Of a stretch of DNA of 64,000 bases, positions 8,013-16,661 are shown piece by piece; within the stretch, counting starts at the first letter, position 1; the number at the start of each line of letters is the position of its first letter. The notes under the pieces are model-generated. The model was not told the origin of the DNA. It searched no databases and worked only from the letters and a program-made list of their open reading frames with translations. The DNA lies in assembly GCF_009176975.1 (NCBI RefSeq), contig NZ_WEZG01000011.1, forward strand, positions 62,001-126,000. The letters are read 5' to 3'. The translations under genes were made by a program, and so were the position numbers. The DNA comes from Aureimonas psammosilenae. GTDB lineage: Bacteria > Pseudomonadota > Alphaproteobacteria > Rhizobiales > Rhizobiaceae.

Positions 8013-10466
8013 TCAGAACAAGCCGCCTGCGCCGCCCTGCTGGATCGCTTCCTGCGTTTCCTGGCTGATCACGGCCGGGGCACTGGCAGTTTCGCCATCC
8101 GCGCCGATCACCTGATAGCTGTCGGCCGGGCCCGTGCCGGGCTTGAAGGCCTCGACGATCGTGCCCTCGCCGTCGGCCGCCATGCCGTTCTTGCGGTTGA
8201 TCGACACAAGCGTCATGCCGTCCGGCACCTTGAAGTCCACGGGCGGCTTGCCTGCGAGCGCGACCTTCATGAAATCCACGAAGATCGGCGCGGCCAGACC
8301 GCCGCCGGTCTGTCCCTTGCCGAGCGGCGCCGGGTTATCGAAACCGATATAAAGGCCGGTCACGAGATCGGGCGTGTATCCGACGAACCACGCGTCCTTC
8401 TCGTCGTTCGTGGTGCCCGTCTTGCCGGCGATCGGCACGCCGAGCTGCTTCACGACGGTCGCCGTGCCGCGCTGGACGACGCCTTCCATCATGGAGGTGA
8501 TCTGGTAGGCCGTCATCGGATCGAGAACCTGCTCGCGGTCGTCCACGAGCTCCGGTTCCGCTTGATCGTTCCACGTCGGCGAGTTGCAGCCCTCGCACTT
8601 GCGGTTGTCGTGCTTGTAGATGGTGCGGCCGTAGCGGTCCTGCACGCGGTCGATCAGCGAGGGCTGGATCGAGCGCCCGCCATTGGCCATCACGGAATAG
8701 GCCGACACCATGCGCATCACGGTGGTCTCGCCCGCGCCGAGCGCCAGCGGCAGATATTCCGCCAGATGGTCGTAGATGCCGAATCGATTGGCATATTCGG
8801 CCACGAGCTTCATGCTCATGTCGCGCGCCAAACGCACCGTCATCAGGTTGCGGCTCTGCTCGATGCCGCGGCGGAGCGTCGAGGGTCCGCCGGCGCCCTC
8901 GTCGCCGTAGTTCTTCGGCTCCCAGTAGCCACCTGTCCCGTTCGGGATCGAGATCGGCGCGTCCATGATCACGGAAGCCGGCGTATAGCCGCTGTCGAGA
9001 GCCGCCGCGTAGACGATCGGCTTGAAGGACGAGCCCGGCTGACGCATCGCCTGCGTCGCGCGGTTGAACTCCGACTGCGAATAGGAGAAGCCGCCGACGA
9101 GGGCCAGGACGCGGCCGGTATGCGGGTCCATGGACACCATGGCTCCCTGCACCTTCGGCGGTTGGCGCAGGCGATAGCCTGCACCGTCGGTCTTCTTTTC
9201 CACATAGACCACGTCGCCGCGCTGCAGGATCTGGCTGGCGCTTCGCGCCGAACGGGGGCGGCCTTCCACATCCATCCGCTGCGCCCACTTCATGTCGGCG
9301 AGGGCCAAGGTCCCGATTTCACGATCGGGACCGAGCGCCCCCGACACGAGCCGCGCGGGTTGAAGGCCGACGCGGGCGCTGTCGCCGTCCGAATCCAGCA
9401 CCACCGCCAGATGCCATTCCGGCACGTCGGCGAGCATCGGCACTTCGCCGACCGAGCGCCCCCAATCGTCGCCGATCTCGATCTGCTTCACCGGACCGCG
9501 ATAGCCGCGCGCCTGGTCGTAGTCCACGAGGCCGTCGTGAAGGGCCCTGCGCGCTTCGGTCTGGAGCTTGGGATCGAGCGTCGTGCGCACGGTCAGGCCG
9601 CCCTCGTAGAGCTGCTTCACGCCATAGCGCTGGATCACGTCGCGGCGCACTTCCTCGGTGAAGTATTCGGCGTCGGCGATATAGGTGCCGGAACGGTTGG
9701 GCTTGATGCCGAGCGGCTTGGCGCGCGCCTCGTTAGCCTGCGCGACCGAGATGAAGCCGTTGGTCTGCATCTGATCGATCACCCAGTTGCGGCGCTCCAG
9801 CGCGCGCTCCGGGCTGCGGAAGGGGTTGTAGTTCTCAGGAGCCTTCGGCAGCGCGGCGAGATAGGCCGCTTCCTGCACTTCCAGATCGTTCACCGACTTG
9901 TCGAAATAGGCCAGCGAGGCGGCGGCGACGCCATAGGAGCCGAAGCCGAGATAGATCTCGTTGAGGTAGAGTTCGAGGATCTTGTCCTTGGAATAGGTCT
10001 GCTCCATCCGCACCGACAGGATCGCTTCCTTGACCTTGCGCTCCAGCGAGCGCTCGTTGGTCAGAAGGAAGTTCTTGGCGACCTGCTGCGTGATGGTCGA
10101 GCCGCCCTGCATCGGGCCGCCCTTCAACTGCACCATGACGGCGCGGCCGAGGCCTTGGATGTCGACGCCCGGATGGCTGTAGAAATTCTTGTCCTCGGCG
10201 GCGAGATAGGCGTTCTTGACGAGCGACGGGATCGCCTGGATCGGCAGGAACAAGCGCCGCTCCTTGGCGTATTCGGCCATGAGCGAGCCGTCGCCCGCAT
10301 GGATGCGCGTCGTTACTTCCGGCTGATAGTCCGCCAGAACCTGATAGTCCGGCAGATCGCTCGCCATCTCCTGCACATAGGCGACAACGCCGCCCGCCAC
10401 GAGAAGGAAGCCGACGCAGGCGATGCCGAAGAGGTAGCCGATAAGCCTGATCATCCGAACCCCCAA
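8013..10466 (-). CDS. mrcA: Penicillin-binding protein 1A (bifunctional transglycosylase/transpeptidase)
   Basis: Inner-membrane class A PBP of 817 residues that polymerises glycan strands and cross-links peptides. There is one N-terminal transmembrane segment (about 5-31). The glycosyltransferase domain (about 50-230) has the catalytic motif EDKNFYSHPG with Glu91. The transpeptidase domain (about 440-740) has SxxK at Ser479-Lys482, SRN at 538-540 and KTG at 682-684. The region between (about 290-420) fits the OB-like linker of PBP1a. An ATG four codons in (MIRLIGYLFG) is an equally good start. It lies between amiC and prfB on the same strand; the amiC gap is about 180 bases, so it may have its own promoter. 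Confidence 0.96.
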   Translation of the reverse strand: MGVRMIRLIGYLFGIACVGFLLVAGGVVAYVQEMASDLPDYQVLADYQPEVTTRIHAGDGSLMAEYAKERRLFLPIQAIPSLVKNAYLAAEDKNFYSHPGVDIQGLGRAVMVQLKGGPMQGGSTITQQVAKNFLLTNERSLERKVKEAILSVRMEQTYSKDKILELYLNEIYLGFGSYGVAAASLAYFDKSVNDLEVQEAAYLAALPKAPENYNPFRSPERALERRNWVIDQMQTNGFISVAQANEARAKPLGIKPNRSGTYIADAEYFTEEVRRDVIQRYGVKQLYEGGLTVRTTLDPKLQTEARRALHDGLVDYDQARGYRGPVKQIEIGDDWGRSVGEVPMLADVPEWHLAVVLDSDGDSARVGLQPARLVSGALGPDREIGTLALADMKWAQRMDVEGRPRSARSASQILQRGDVVYVEKKTDGAGYRLRQPPKVQGAMVSMDPHTGRVLALVGGFSYSQSEFNRATQAMRQPGSSFKPIVYAAALDSGYTPASVIMDAPISIPNGTGGYWEPKNYGDEGAGGPSTLRRGIEQSRNLMTVRLARDMSMKLVAEYANRFGIYDHLAEYLPLALGAGETTVMRMVSAYSVMANGGRSIQPSLIDRVQDRYGRTIYKHDNRKCEGCNSPTWNDQAEPELVDDREQVLDPMTAYQITSMMEGVVQRGTATVVKQLGVPIAGKTGTTNDEKDAWFVGYTPDLVTGLYIGFDNPAPLGKGQTGGGLAAPIFVDFMKVALAGKPPVDFKVPDGMTLVSINRKNGMAADGEGTIVEAFKPGTGPADSYQVIGADGETASAPAVISQETQEAIQQGGAGGLF

Positions 10467-10645
10467 ACGACGCCGTCTGCATGCGACCGGAACGGGACGC
10501 CCTCAAGCCCCGGCCAGATGCGAGGACTGCGATGTGTCGTGTGTCGCTCGCATCTGAAAGACAAATACGGCAAGCACGTGTCTTGTGCGCCCCGGGACCG
10601 AGGCTTCACATTGGCCTTGTTGCATCCCCGCCACAAAAGGCTGGG

Positions 10646-11872
10646 TCAACCGCCGCTCGCGGCTTGGCCTTGTTCTTTGGTGCCGACGAAACGTTCGATG
10701 GCGGAAGCGATGGCGGAAGCCGAGTCGCGACGCCAGCTTTCATCGAGAAGAAGCTGCTCGTCATCGACATTGGACAGATAGCCGATTTCGAGCAGTACGG
10801 ACGGCACGTCAGGCGCGGTCAGCACCTTGAAGCCGGCCGAGCGCTTCGGATTGCGAATCAATCGGATGTCGTGACGTCCGAGTTCCTTCACGAGACCGGC
10901 GGCGAAATGCTCCGACAGGTTGTCGGTTTCGCGGCGCGTCAGTTCTATCAGGATGTCGAACACCTCCGGCTTGTCCTCCCGCCATTTCGGATCGACGAAG
11001 CGATCCGCCGAGTTCTCGCTTTCCGCGACTTCACCCGACAAGGAGTCGGAGGCCTTTTCCGACAGGGTGTAGACGGTCGCGCCCCGAATATCCGCATAGC
11101 GGATCGAGTCGGAATGCATGGACACGAAGAGGTTGGCGCGCTCGCGGCGGGCGAACTCCGAACGCTCGCCCAAGGACACGAACGTATCGTCGCTGCGCGT
11201 CATCAGAACACGGATGCGGGGCTGCTTGGCCAGTTCGTCGCGCAGAGCCAGCCCGAACTTCAGGTTCACGTCCTTTTCCAGGGTTCCGTGCTTGCCGATG
11301 GCCCCCGTATCGACACCGCCATGCCCCGGATCGATCACGACGGTGTACTTCGGCTCCTCCGCCCCGGCCGCCTTCGCTTCGACCGGCGCCGCCTCGTTTC
11401 GGTTCGCGGCAGCGGATGCGACGGCAGCTTCGAAAGACCGCGCATCGGCCTCCTTCAAGCGAAGCCGCAGCACGTGTCCCTCGCCCTCGCCGCTTTCCGC
11501 CACCAGTTCCGGAACGGCCGGACGCTTCAGTTCGAGGATCATGCGGAAGCGATCCTTGGCGATCAGCCCTTGCCTCAGGTTGGAGATCACCGGGTTGGCG
11601 TCGAGATTCACCGACTTCACGGCGGTGACGGTGTCGTAAAGGTCCAGAACCACGCGATCGGGACCGCGCAGCACCATCAGCTTCGTTCGCGGATAGGCGG
11701 TCAGCCGGAGCTCGATCTCGACGCCGCCATCGACGGCACGCTGTTCCAGCCTCGTCAGAACCGCGTCGCGAGGTTCTTCGGCGACGGCGCGCCCGCCCGA
11801 CACGCATCCAAGGACGATCATCGCGACGAGAAGCACGCGACGGCAAAGAAGAAACAGGGCTTTTTCCGGCAT
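10646..11872 (-). CDS. amiC: N-acetylmuramoyl-L-alanine amidase (AMIN + Amidase_3)
   Basis: Periplasmic zinc amidase that cleaves the MurNAc-L-Ala bond and helps separate daughter cells. The frame is open for about 200 codons further upstream, but the ATG at 11872 is chosen because it gives a convincing signal peptide (MPEKALFLLCRRVLLVAMIV..., cleavage near residues 28-32) and a normal length of 408 residues. An AMIN domain (about 35-140) targets the enzyme to the septum. The Amidase_3 domain begins with VVIDPGHGG, with zinc ligand His184, then Glu199 (TLEK) and the later MHSDS motif. It heads the leftward amiC-mrcA-prfB group and is divergent from rne. The symbol reflects the domain architecture; amiA or amiB would be equally defensible. 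Confidence 0.92.
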   Translation of the reverse strand: MPEKALFLLCRRVLLVAMIVLGCVSGGRAVAEEPRDAVLTRLEQRAVDGGVEIELRLTAYPRTKLMVLRGPDRVVLDLYDTVTAVKSVNLDANPVISNLRQGLIAKDRFRMILELKRPAVPELVAESGEGEGHVLRLRLKEADARSFEAAVASAAANRNEAAPVEAKAAGAEEPKYTVVIDPGHGGVDTGAIGKHGTLEKDVNLKFGLALRDELAKQPRIRVLMTRSDDTFVSLGERSEFARRERANLFVSMHSDSIRYADIRGATVYTLSEKASDSLSGEVAESENSADRFVDPKWREDKPEVFDILIELTRRETDNLSEHFAAGLVKELGRHDIRLIRNPKRSAGFKVLTAPDVPSVLLEIGYLSNVDDEQLLLDESWRRDSASAIASAIERFVGTKEQGQAASGG

Positions 11873-12473
11873 CGATCGCTTTTTCGCTCGGGATCGGCAG
11901 CAGATGGAGGTGGCGACGTGACGGCGAGTCTTCGCAACGAGGCCTGTCGCAAGGCTTTCCCCTTGTTTCGCGGCGTCGCCCATCTTAAAAGCGAAAGTGA
12001 GGCCGGAAGACTCACAAGTCGATCGGAGTTGATTCGCCCAGAACGGGCCGGTGCCGTGCGTTGTGGCGCAGAGACCGGCCGGGCCAATGTCGAGCGCGAC
12101 GAGCGCCGACAAGGGTCGTTCGAAGGCGGTCGCTGCGGTTTTCGCCGGCCTCCCAAAGCCATTCTCGCCCGACGCATCAGCGCGGGCGGTTTCCTCGCGC
12201 AGATCGGCCGCTCGTCTTGCGGCTTTCGTCGTGCGGTTTCGTCGGTCGCCATCCGGTGGCCAAACAGTGTTGCAGGTCCCAGAACTTTGTCGCCAGCCTT
12301 TCCCGAACGATCGACGAACACAGCGAGGCCGCTTCGGCCGACCGCGTCGTCGTGGGCCGGGCTCTTCAGCGGACAAAGGTTCCCGACCGTTGCGGACACG
12401 CCTCCCCCAGCGAAATCTCCGCCCTTGACCGGCGGACGCGCAGCCGAGGCGTTGGTCCGGGAGATCAAATGCC
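11873..12473 (+). promoter_or_regulatory. 600-base intergenic region: probable long rne leader plus divergent amiC promoter
   Basis: No gene is convincing here: the open frames are continuations of neighbours or have no homologue I recognise. The stretch must hold the amiC promoter (minus) and the rne promoter and 5' untranslated region (plus). Long structured 5' leaders that allow RNase E to control its own mRNA are known in enterobacteria. The distance here is compatible with the same logic, but I could not identify a specific conserved fold or place the promoter. The rne start is preceded by a CCGGGAGATCAA ribosome-binding segment. Confidence 0.4.
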
Positions 12474-15341
12474 ATGGCAAACAAGATGCTGATCGATGCG
12501 TCTCATCCAGAAGAGACGCGGGTCGTAGTCCTCAAGGGTAACCGGATCGAAGAGTTCGATTTCGAATCCGAACACAAGAAGCAGATCAAGGGCAATATCT
12601 ATCTGGCGAAGGTGACGCGCGTCGAACCTTCGCTCCAGGCCGCCTTCGTGGAATATGGCGGCAACCGCCACGGCTTCCTCGCCTTCAGCGAAATCCACCC
12701 CGATTACTACCAGATCCCCGCCGCCGACCGTCAGGCGCTGGTGGAAGAGGATCTGATCCGGGCCAAGGAAGAAGAAGAACAGGAAGAGCGCAAGTTCAGC
12801 CAGGAGCGTTCGCGCCCTGCCGCTCCCGCTCGCAAATCCAACGCCACCCCCGCTGAAGACAGCGTTTCCGAAGCCGTCGAGACCGACGAGCCGCGCGAAA
12901 ACGGCGATGGTTCGGAAAGCGAAGAGACATCCGAAGAAGGCACCGAGGGCGCAATCGACGCTCAAGGGGACATCACCGAAACAACGATCGACGTCGAGGC
13001 GCTCACGCAGGACGTTTCCGACGAATCCACATCCGTGGACGAGACCGGCGAAGCCATGGACGGCGAAACCTCGTCCGACGAAGACGGTGCCGAAGGCAAC
13101 GAGGAAGAGACTGCCTCCGAAAGCGAAGAGCCCGCACCGCGTCGCAGCCGCCGCGGCCGCTCGCGTCGTCGCGGCAACGGTGCCGAAGACGATCTGCCGG
13201 GCGAAGAGGAAGAAGAGGTTGTCGAGGAGCTTGGCTCGCAGGACGCCATGGAAGAGGTGCCGACCCGCGCCCCCCGCCCGCCGCGCAAGCAGTACAAGAT
13301 TCAGGAAGTCATCAAGCGCCGCCAGATCCTGCTCGTGCAGGTCGTGAAGGAAGAGCGCGGCAACAAGGGCGCCGCCCTCACCACCTATCTGTCGCTGGCG
13401 GGCCGTTATTCCGTCCTTATGCCGAACACGGCACGCGGGGGCGGCATCTCGCGCAAGATCACCAACGTCGCCGACCGCAAGCGGCTGAAGGAGGTCGTGC
13501 GCGATCTCGAAGTGCCGCGCGGCATGGGCATCATTCTGCGCACGGCGGGCGCGATGCGCACCAAGCCGGAAGTGAAGCGCGACTACGAATATCTGATGCG
13601 CCTTTGGGAAACCGTGCGCACCGTGACGCTGTCCTCCATGGCGCCGGCGCTGGTCTACGAGGAAGGCAGCCTCATCAAGCGCTCGATCCGCGACCTCTAC
13701 AACAAGGATATCGACCAGATCCTCGTGTCGGGCGAGGACGGCTACCGCGAAGCCAAAGACTTCATGCGGATGCTGTTGCCGAGCCAGGCGAAGGTCGTGC
13801 AGCCCTATCGCGAAGCCGGTGCCATCTTCTCGCGCGGCGGCATCGAAGCCCAGCTCGACCGGATGCTCCAGCCCCATGTGACGCTTAAATCCGGCGGCTA
13901 CATCATTCTCAACCAGACCGAAGCGCTGGTTTCCATCGACGTCAATTCGGGCCGTTCGACCCGCGAGCATTCGGTCGAGGACACGGCGCTCCAGACAAAT
14001 CTGGAAGCTGCCGAGGAAATCGCCCGCCAGCTTCGCCTGCGCGATCTCGCCGGCCTTATCGTCATCGACTTCATCGACATGGAGGAGAAGCGGAACAACC
14101 GCGCCGTCGAGAAGAAGATCAAGGACTGCCTGAAGGACGACCGCGCCCGTATCCAGGTCGGCCGCATCTCGCATTTCGGCCTCTTGGAGATGAGCCGTCA
14201 GCGCATCCGCGCGAGCGTTCTGGAATCCACCACGAAGGTCTGCCCGACCTGCGCCGGCATGGGCTTCATCCGCTCCGACTCCTCGCTCGCGCTGCACGTC
14301 GTGCGCGCCATCGAGGAATATCTGCAGAAGCAGTCGACGCACGACATCGTGGTGAAGGTGCCGACCGGCACGGCGCTTTACGTGCTGAACGAGAAGCGCC
14401 GGACCATCGACGAGATCGAGCGCATGTACGGTCTGCGCATCCTCCTCCAGGCCGATGACACGCACGGTCATCAGCATGTGGCGATCGAGCAGGGCGCGGA
14501 AGCCGCGCCTCGCCCGGTCAAGGCGGAGGTCGTCAGCCCCCTCACCGTGATCCCGGACGAGCTCGAACCCGAAGTCATCGCCGACGAGCCTCTGGACGAG
14601 GAAGTCGCGCCGGAAGCCGAGGACGAGCGTTCGGAGGAAGGCGGACGCCGTCGCCGCCGTCGCCGGCGCGGTCGTAAGGGTTCCGAGACCGAGAACGGGT
14701 CCGACGAGAACGAGACTGCCGAGGAGAACGGCGAGACCGAAACCGCGTCGGAATCCACCGACGAGGAGGAGACTGCCGAGAACGCCAACGCTTCCGACGA
14801 GGATGAAGGCAACGGCCGCAAGCGCCGTCGTCGCGGTCGCCGTGGCGGCAACCGCCGGACGCGCGAAGAAGAAGCTGCCTCGCCCGAGCATGGTCTCGAC
14901 GCAGCCTTCCCGAACGCCGTCACGGAAACGCAGCCGGACGCCGAGGAGCAGGTTTCGGATGAAGCCGGGCTAAGCGAGGCCGAGCCGGTGAGAGAAATCG
15001 CGGCAGCCGAGACGACGAGCGAGGCTGTCAGCGAGTTTCCAAGCGAGCCGGCGCCGGAAGCTACGGAAGTGTCGGAGGAAGCGCCTCTGGCCTCCGAAGC
15101 GATCGCGCCCGTCGTCGCCGAGCCGGCGGTCGAGGCCGAGCACGAGGCACCCGCTACTGAGCCCGTCGAGGAACAGTCGGAAGCGCAGATCGCTGCCGAA
15201 CCGGTTGAGGCCGAACCCGTCGCGGAAGAAGCGCCGAAGCGCGAAGAGCTTCTGGAGCCGCTGGTGACGTCCAGCGACGCCCAGGAAGACGGCGGTGAGC
15301 CGAAGCCGAAGCGCACCGGCTGGTGGTCCCGCCGCAGCTAA
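12474..15341 (+). CDS. rne: Ribonuclease E
   Basis: Essential endoribonuclease of mRNA decay and stable-RNA processing; in alphaproteobacteria it scaffolds a degradosome. The N-terminus (MANKMLIDASHPEETR) is the family standard. The S1 domain (about 35-310) is split by a roughly 170-residue insertion (about 96-268) very rich in Glu and Ser with an RRSRRGRSRRR patch, a feature I associate with alphaproteobacterial RNase E. The DNase I-like catalytic centre is present: Asp489 in SIDVNSGRS and Asp532 in VIDFIDMEE. The zinc-link is CPTC at 590-593. From about residue 690 the protein is low-complexity, with acidic runs and arginine-rich blocks (RRRRRRRGRKG) fit for RNA and protein binding, ending in WWSRRS. 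The 955-residue length is normal for the group. A strong terminator follows directly. Confidence 0.97.
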   Translation: MANKMLIDASHPEETRVVVLKGNRIEEFDFESEHKKQIKGNIYLAKVTRVEPSLQAAFVEYGGNRHGFLAFSEIHPDYYQIPAADRQALVEEDLIRAKEEEEQEERKFSQERSRPAAPARKSNATPAEDSVSEAVETDEPRENGDGSESEETSEEGTEGAIDAQGDITETTIDVEALTQDVSDESTSVDETGEAMDGETSSDEDGAEGNEEETASESEEPAPRRSRRGRSRRRGNGAEDDLPGEEEEEVVEELGSQDAMEEVPTRAPRPPRKQYKIQEVIKRRQILLVQVVKEERGNKGAALTTYLSLAGRYSVLMPNTARGGGISRKITNVADRKRLKEVVRDLEVPRGMGIILRTAGAMRTKPEVKRDYEYLMRLWETVRTVTLSSMAPALVYEEGSLIKRSIRDLYNKDIDQILVSGEDGYREAKDFMRMLLPSQAKVVQPYREAGAIFSRGGIEAQLDRMLQPHVTLKSGGYIILNQTEALVSIDVNSGRSTREHSVEDTALQTNLEAAEEIARQLRLRDLAGLIVIDFIDMEEKRNNRAVEKKIKDCLKDDRARIQVGRISHFGLLEMSRQRIRASVLESTTKVCPTCAGMGFIRSDSSLALHVVRAIEEYLQKQSTHDIVVKVPTGTALYVLNEKRRTIDEIERMYGLRILLQADDTHGHQHVAIEQGAEAAPRPVKAEVVSPLTVIPDELEPEVIADEPLDEEVAPEAEDERSEEGGRRRRRRRRGRKGSETENGSDENETAEENGETETASESTDEEETAENANASDEDEGNGRKRRRRGRRGGNRRTREEEAASPEHGLDAAFPNAVTETQPDAEEQVSDEAGLSEAEPVREIAAAETTSEAVSEFPSEPAPEATEVSEEAPLASEAIAPVVAEPAVEAEHEAPATEPVEEQSEAQIAAEPVEAEPVAEEAPKREELLEPLVTSSDAQEDGGEPKPKRTGWWSRRS

Positions 15342-15354
15342 GAACCGACGATCC

Positions 15355-15385
15355 GGGGCGGCCTTCGAGCCGCCCCTTTTCGTTT
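15355..15385 (+). terminator. Rho-independent terminator of rne
   Basis: A perfect 8-bp stem, GGGGCGGC (15355-15362) and GCCGCCCC (15369-15376), closes a six-base CTTCGA loop and is followed by TTTTCGTTT. It lies 13 bases after the rne stop codon. It directly abuts the stop codon of the convergent aminotransferase gene, so read from the other strand it may also help end that transcript, although the T tract is on the rne side. Confidence 0.9.
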
Positions 15386-16554
15386 CAAAGCTTGGCTTCG
15401 ATGCGCCTCACCGCCTCGACCAACGAGGCGTTGTCGCAGGCATAGGACAGCCGAACGGTGCGGTGGCCGCGCCTCGGGTCGAAGTCGAGACCGGGCGTCA
15501 GCGCGACATGGCAGGTTTCTAGGATGTGCCGTGTGTAGGCCGTCGAATCGTCCTGCCCTTCCGGCAAGGTCGCATAGGCATAGAAGGCGCCGTCGATGGG
15601 CGCGATGTCGCGAAAGCCGAGGTGCGGAAGCGCTTGCGTCAGGAAGTCCCGGTTGGCGACATAGCCCTCGCGCACCTGCACGAGTTCGTCACCGGCGTCC
15701 AGCACGGCCATGGCGGCGACCTGGCTGAGTTCCGGCGCAGAGATGTAGAGGCTTTGCGCGATCCTCTCGATCGGTCGCACGAGATGCGGCGGCAGCACCA
15801 TCCAGCCGATCCGCCAGCCCGTCATGCAGTAGAATTTCGAAAAGGAATTGATAACGATGGGCGACGCCGAATAGCTGAGCGCCGTCGCCTCGGTCTTGCC
15901 GTAGGTCAGGCTGTGATAGATCTCATCAGAGATGAAATGAATGCCGGCCGCATTCGCGAAGGAGACGAGCCGTTCGAGTTCTTCGGGCGGCGTCACCGTT
16001 CCGGTCGGGTTGGCGGGACTGGCGACAAGAACCCCGTGCAACGGCTGCTTCTCGTGCTCGGCGCGAACGCGCGCCGCATCCAGTACGTAGCCGTCGCCGG
16101 CATCGACCTCGATTTCCACCGGAACGAGGCCCAGCGCCTTCAGGATATTGCGATAGGCGGGATAGCCGGGCGACGCGATGGCGACGCGGTCGCCGGGATC
16201 GAAGGCCGCGAGAAACGCGAGGTTGAAACCGGCCGAGGAGCCGGTGGTGATCATGATGCGCTCCGGCGACACCTCGCAGCCATAGTAATCGGCATAGTGC
16301 CGCGACAGGCGCTCGCGCAGGTCCATGCGTCCGAGCGCGTCGGTATAGGCGATGCGGCCGGTATCGAGGATGGTGCGCGCCGCGTCGATCGCCCGTTTCG
16401 GTGCCGGCGCGAAGGGCTGCCCGACGGCGAGCGAAATGACGTCCACGCCGCCCGCCCGCATCCGGTTCGCTTCCGCCAGAACATCCATCGCGCGGAACGG
16501 ATCGACGCGCGAGCGTTGCGAAGCGGCCGCAATTGGCGCAAAGGTTTCAGTCAT
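15385..16554 (-). CDS. PLP-dependent aminotransferase (class I/II, fold type I)
   Basis: Cytoplasmic pyridoxal-phosphate enzyme of 389 residues in the aspartate/aromatic aminotransferase superfamily. The PLP lysine is Lys240 in NSFSKFYCMTGWRIGW. The substrate-side motifs SPANPTGT (around 179-186) and the DEIYHSL segment (210-216) are also present, as expected for active members. The exact amino donor cannot be read from the sequence; homologues in this order are usually annotated only as class I/II aminotransferases. It is divergent from the M48 peptidase gene with a gap of about 107 bases and converges on rne. Confidence 0.88.
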   Translation of the reverse strand: MTETFAPIAAASQRSRVDPFRAMDVLAEANRMRAGGVDVISLAVGQPFAPAPKRAIDAARTILDTGRIAYTDALGRMDLRERLSRHYADYYGCEVSPERIMITTGSSAGFNLAFLAAFDPGDRVAIASPGYPAYRNILKALGLVPVEIEVDAGDGYVLDAARVRAEHEKQPLHGVLVASPANPTGTVTPPEELERLVSFANAAGIHFISDEIYHSLTYGKTEATALSYSASPIVINSFSKFYCMTGWRIGWMVLPPHLVRPIERIAQSLYISAPELSQVAAMAVLDAGDELVQVREGYVANRDFLTQALPHLGFRDIAPIDGAFYAYATLPEGQDDSTAYTRHILETCHVALTPGLDFDPRRGHRTVRLSYACDNASLVEAVRRIEAKL

Positions 16555-16661
16555 GGCTCCGTAGCGTCCAAACTTCGCCGAAAAGACCTGTGTGCTTAAC
16601 GGCTGATACCGATCGTTTCGGCGCTGCCCGGCGGGAGCGCGAAGGGGGTCTTCTAGAACCG

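Noticed and set aside
11873-12484. Extension of the amidase frame far upstream, about 200 further codons
   Set aside because: The extra residues are arginine-rich with no family resemblance and would place the signal peptide in the middle of the protein.
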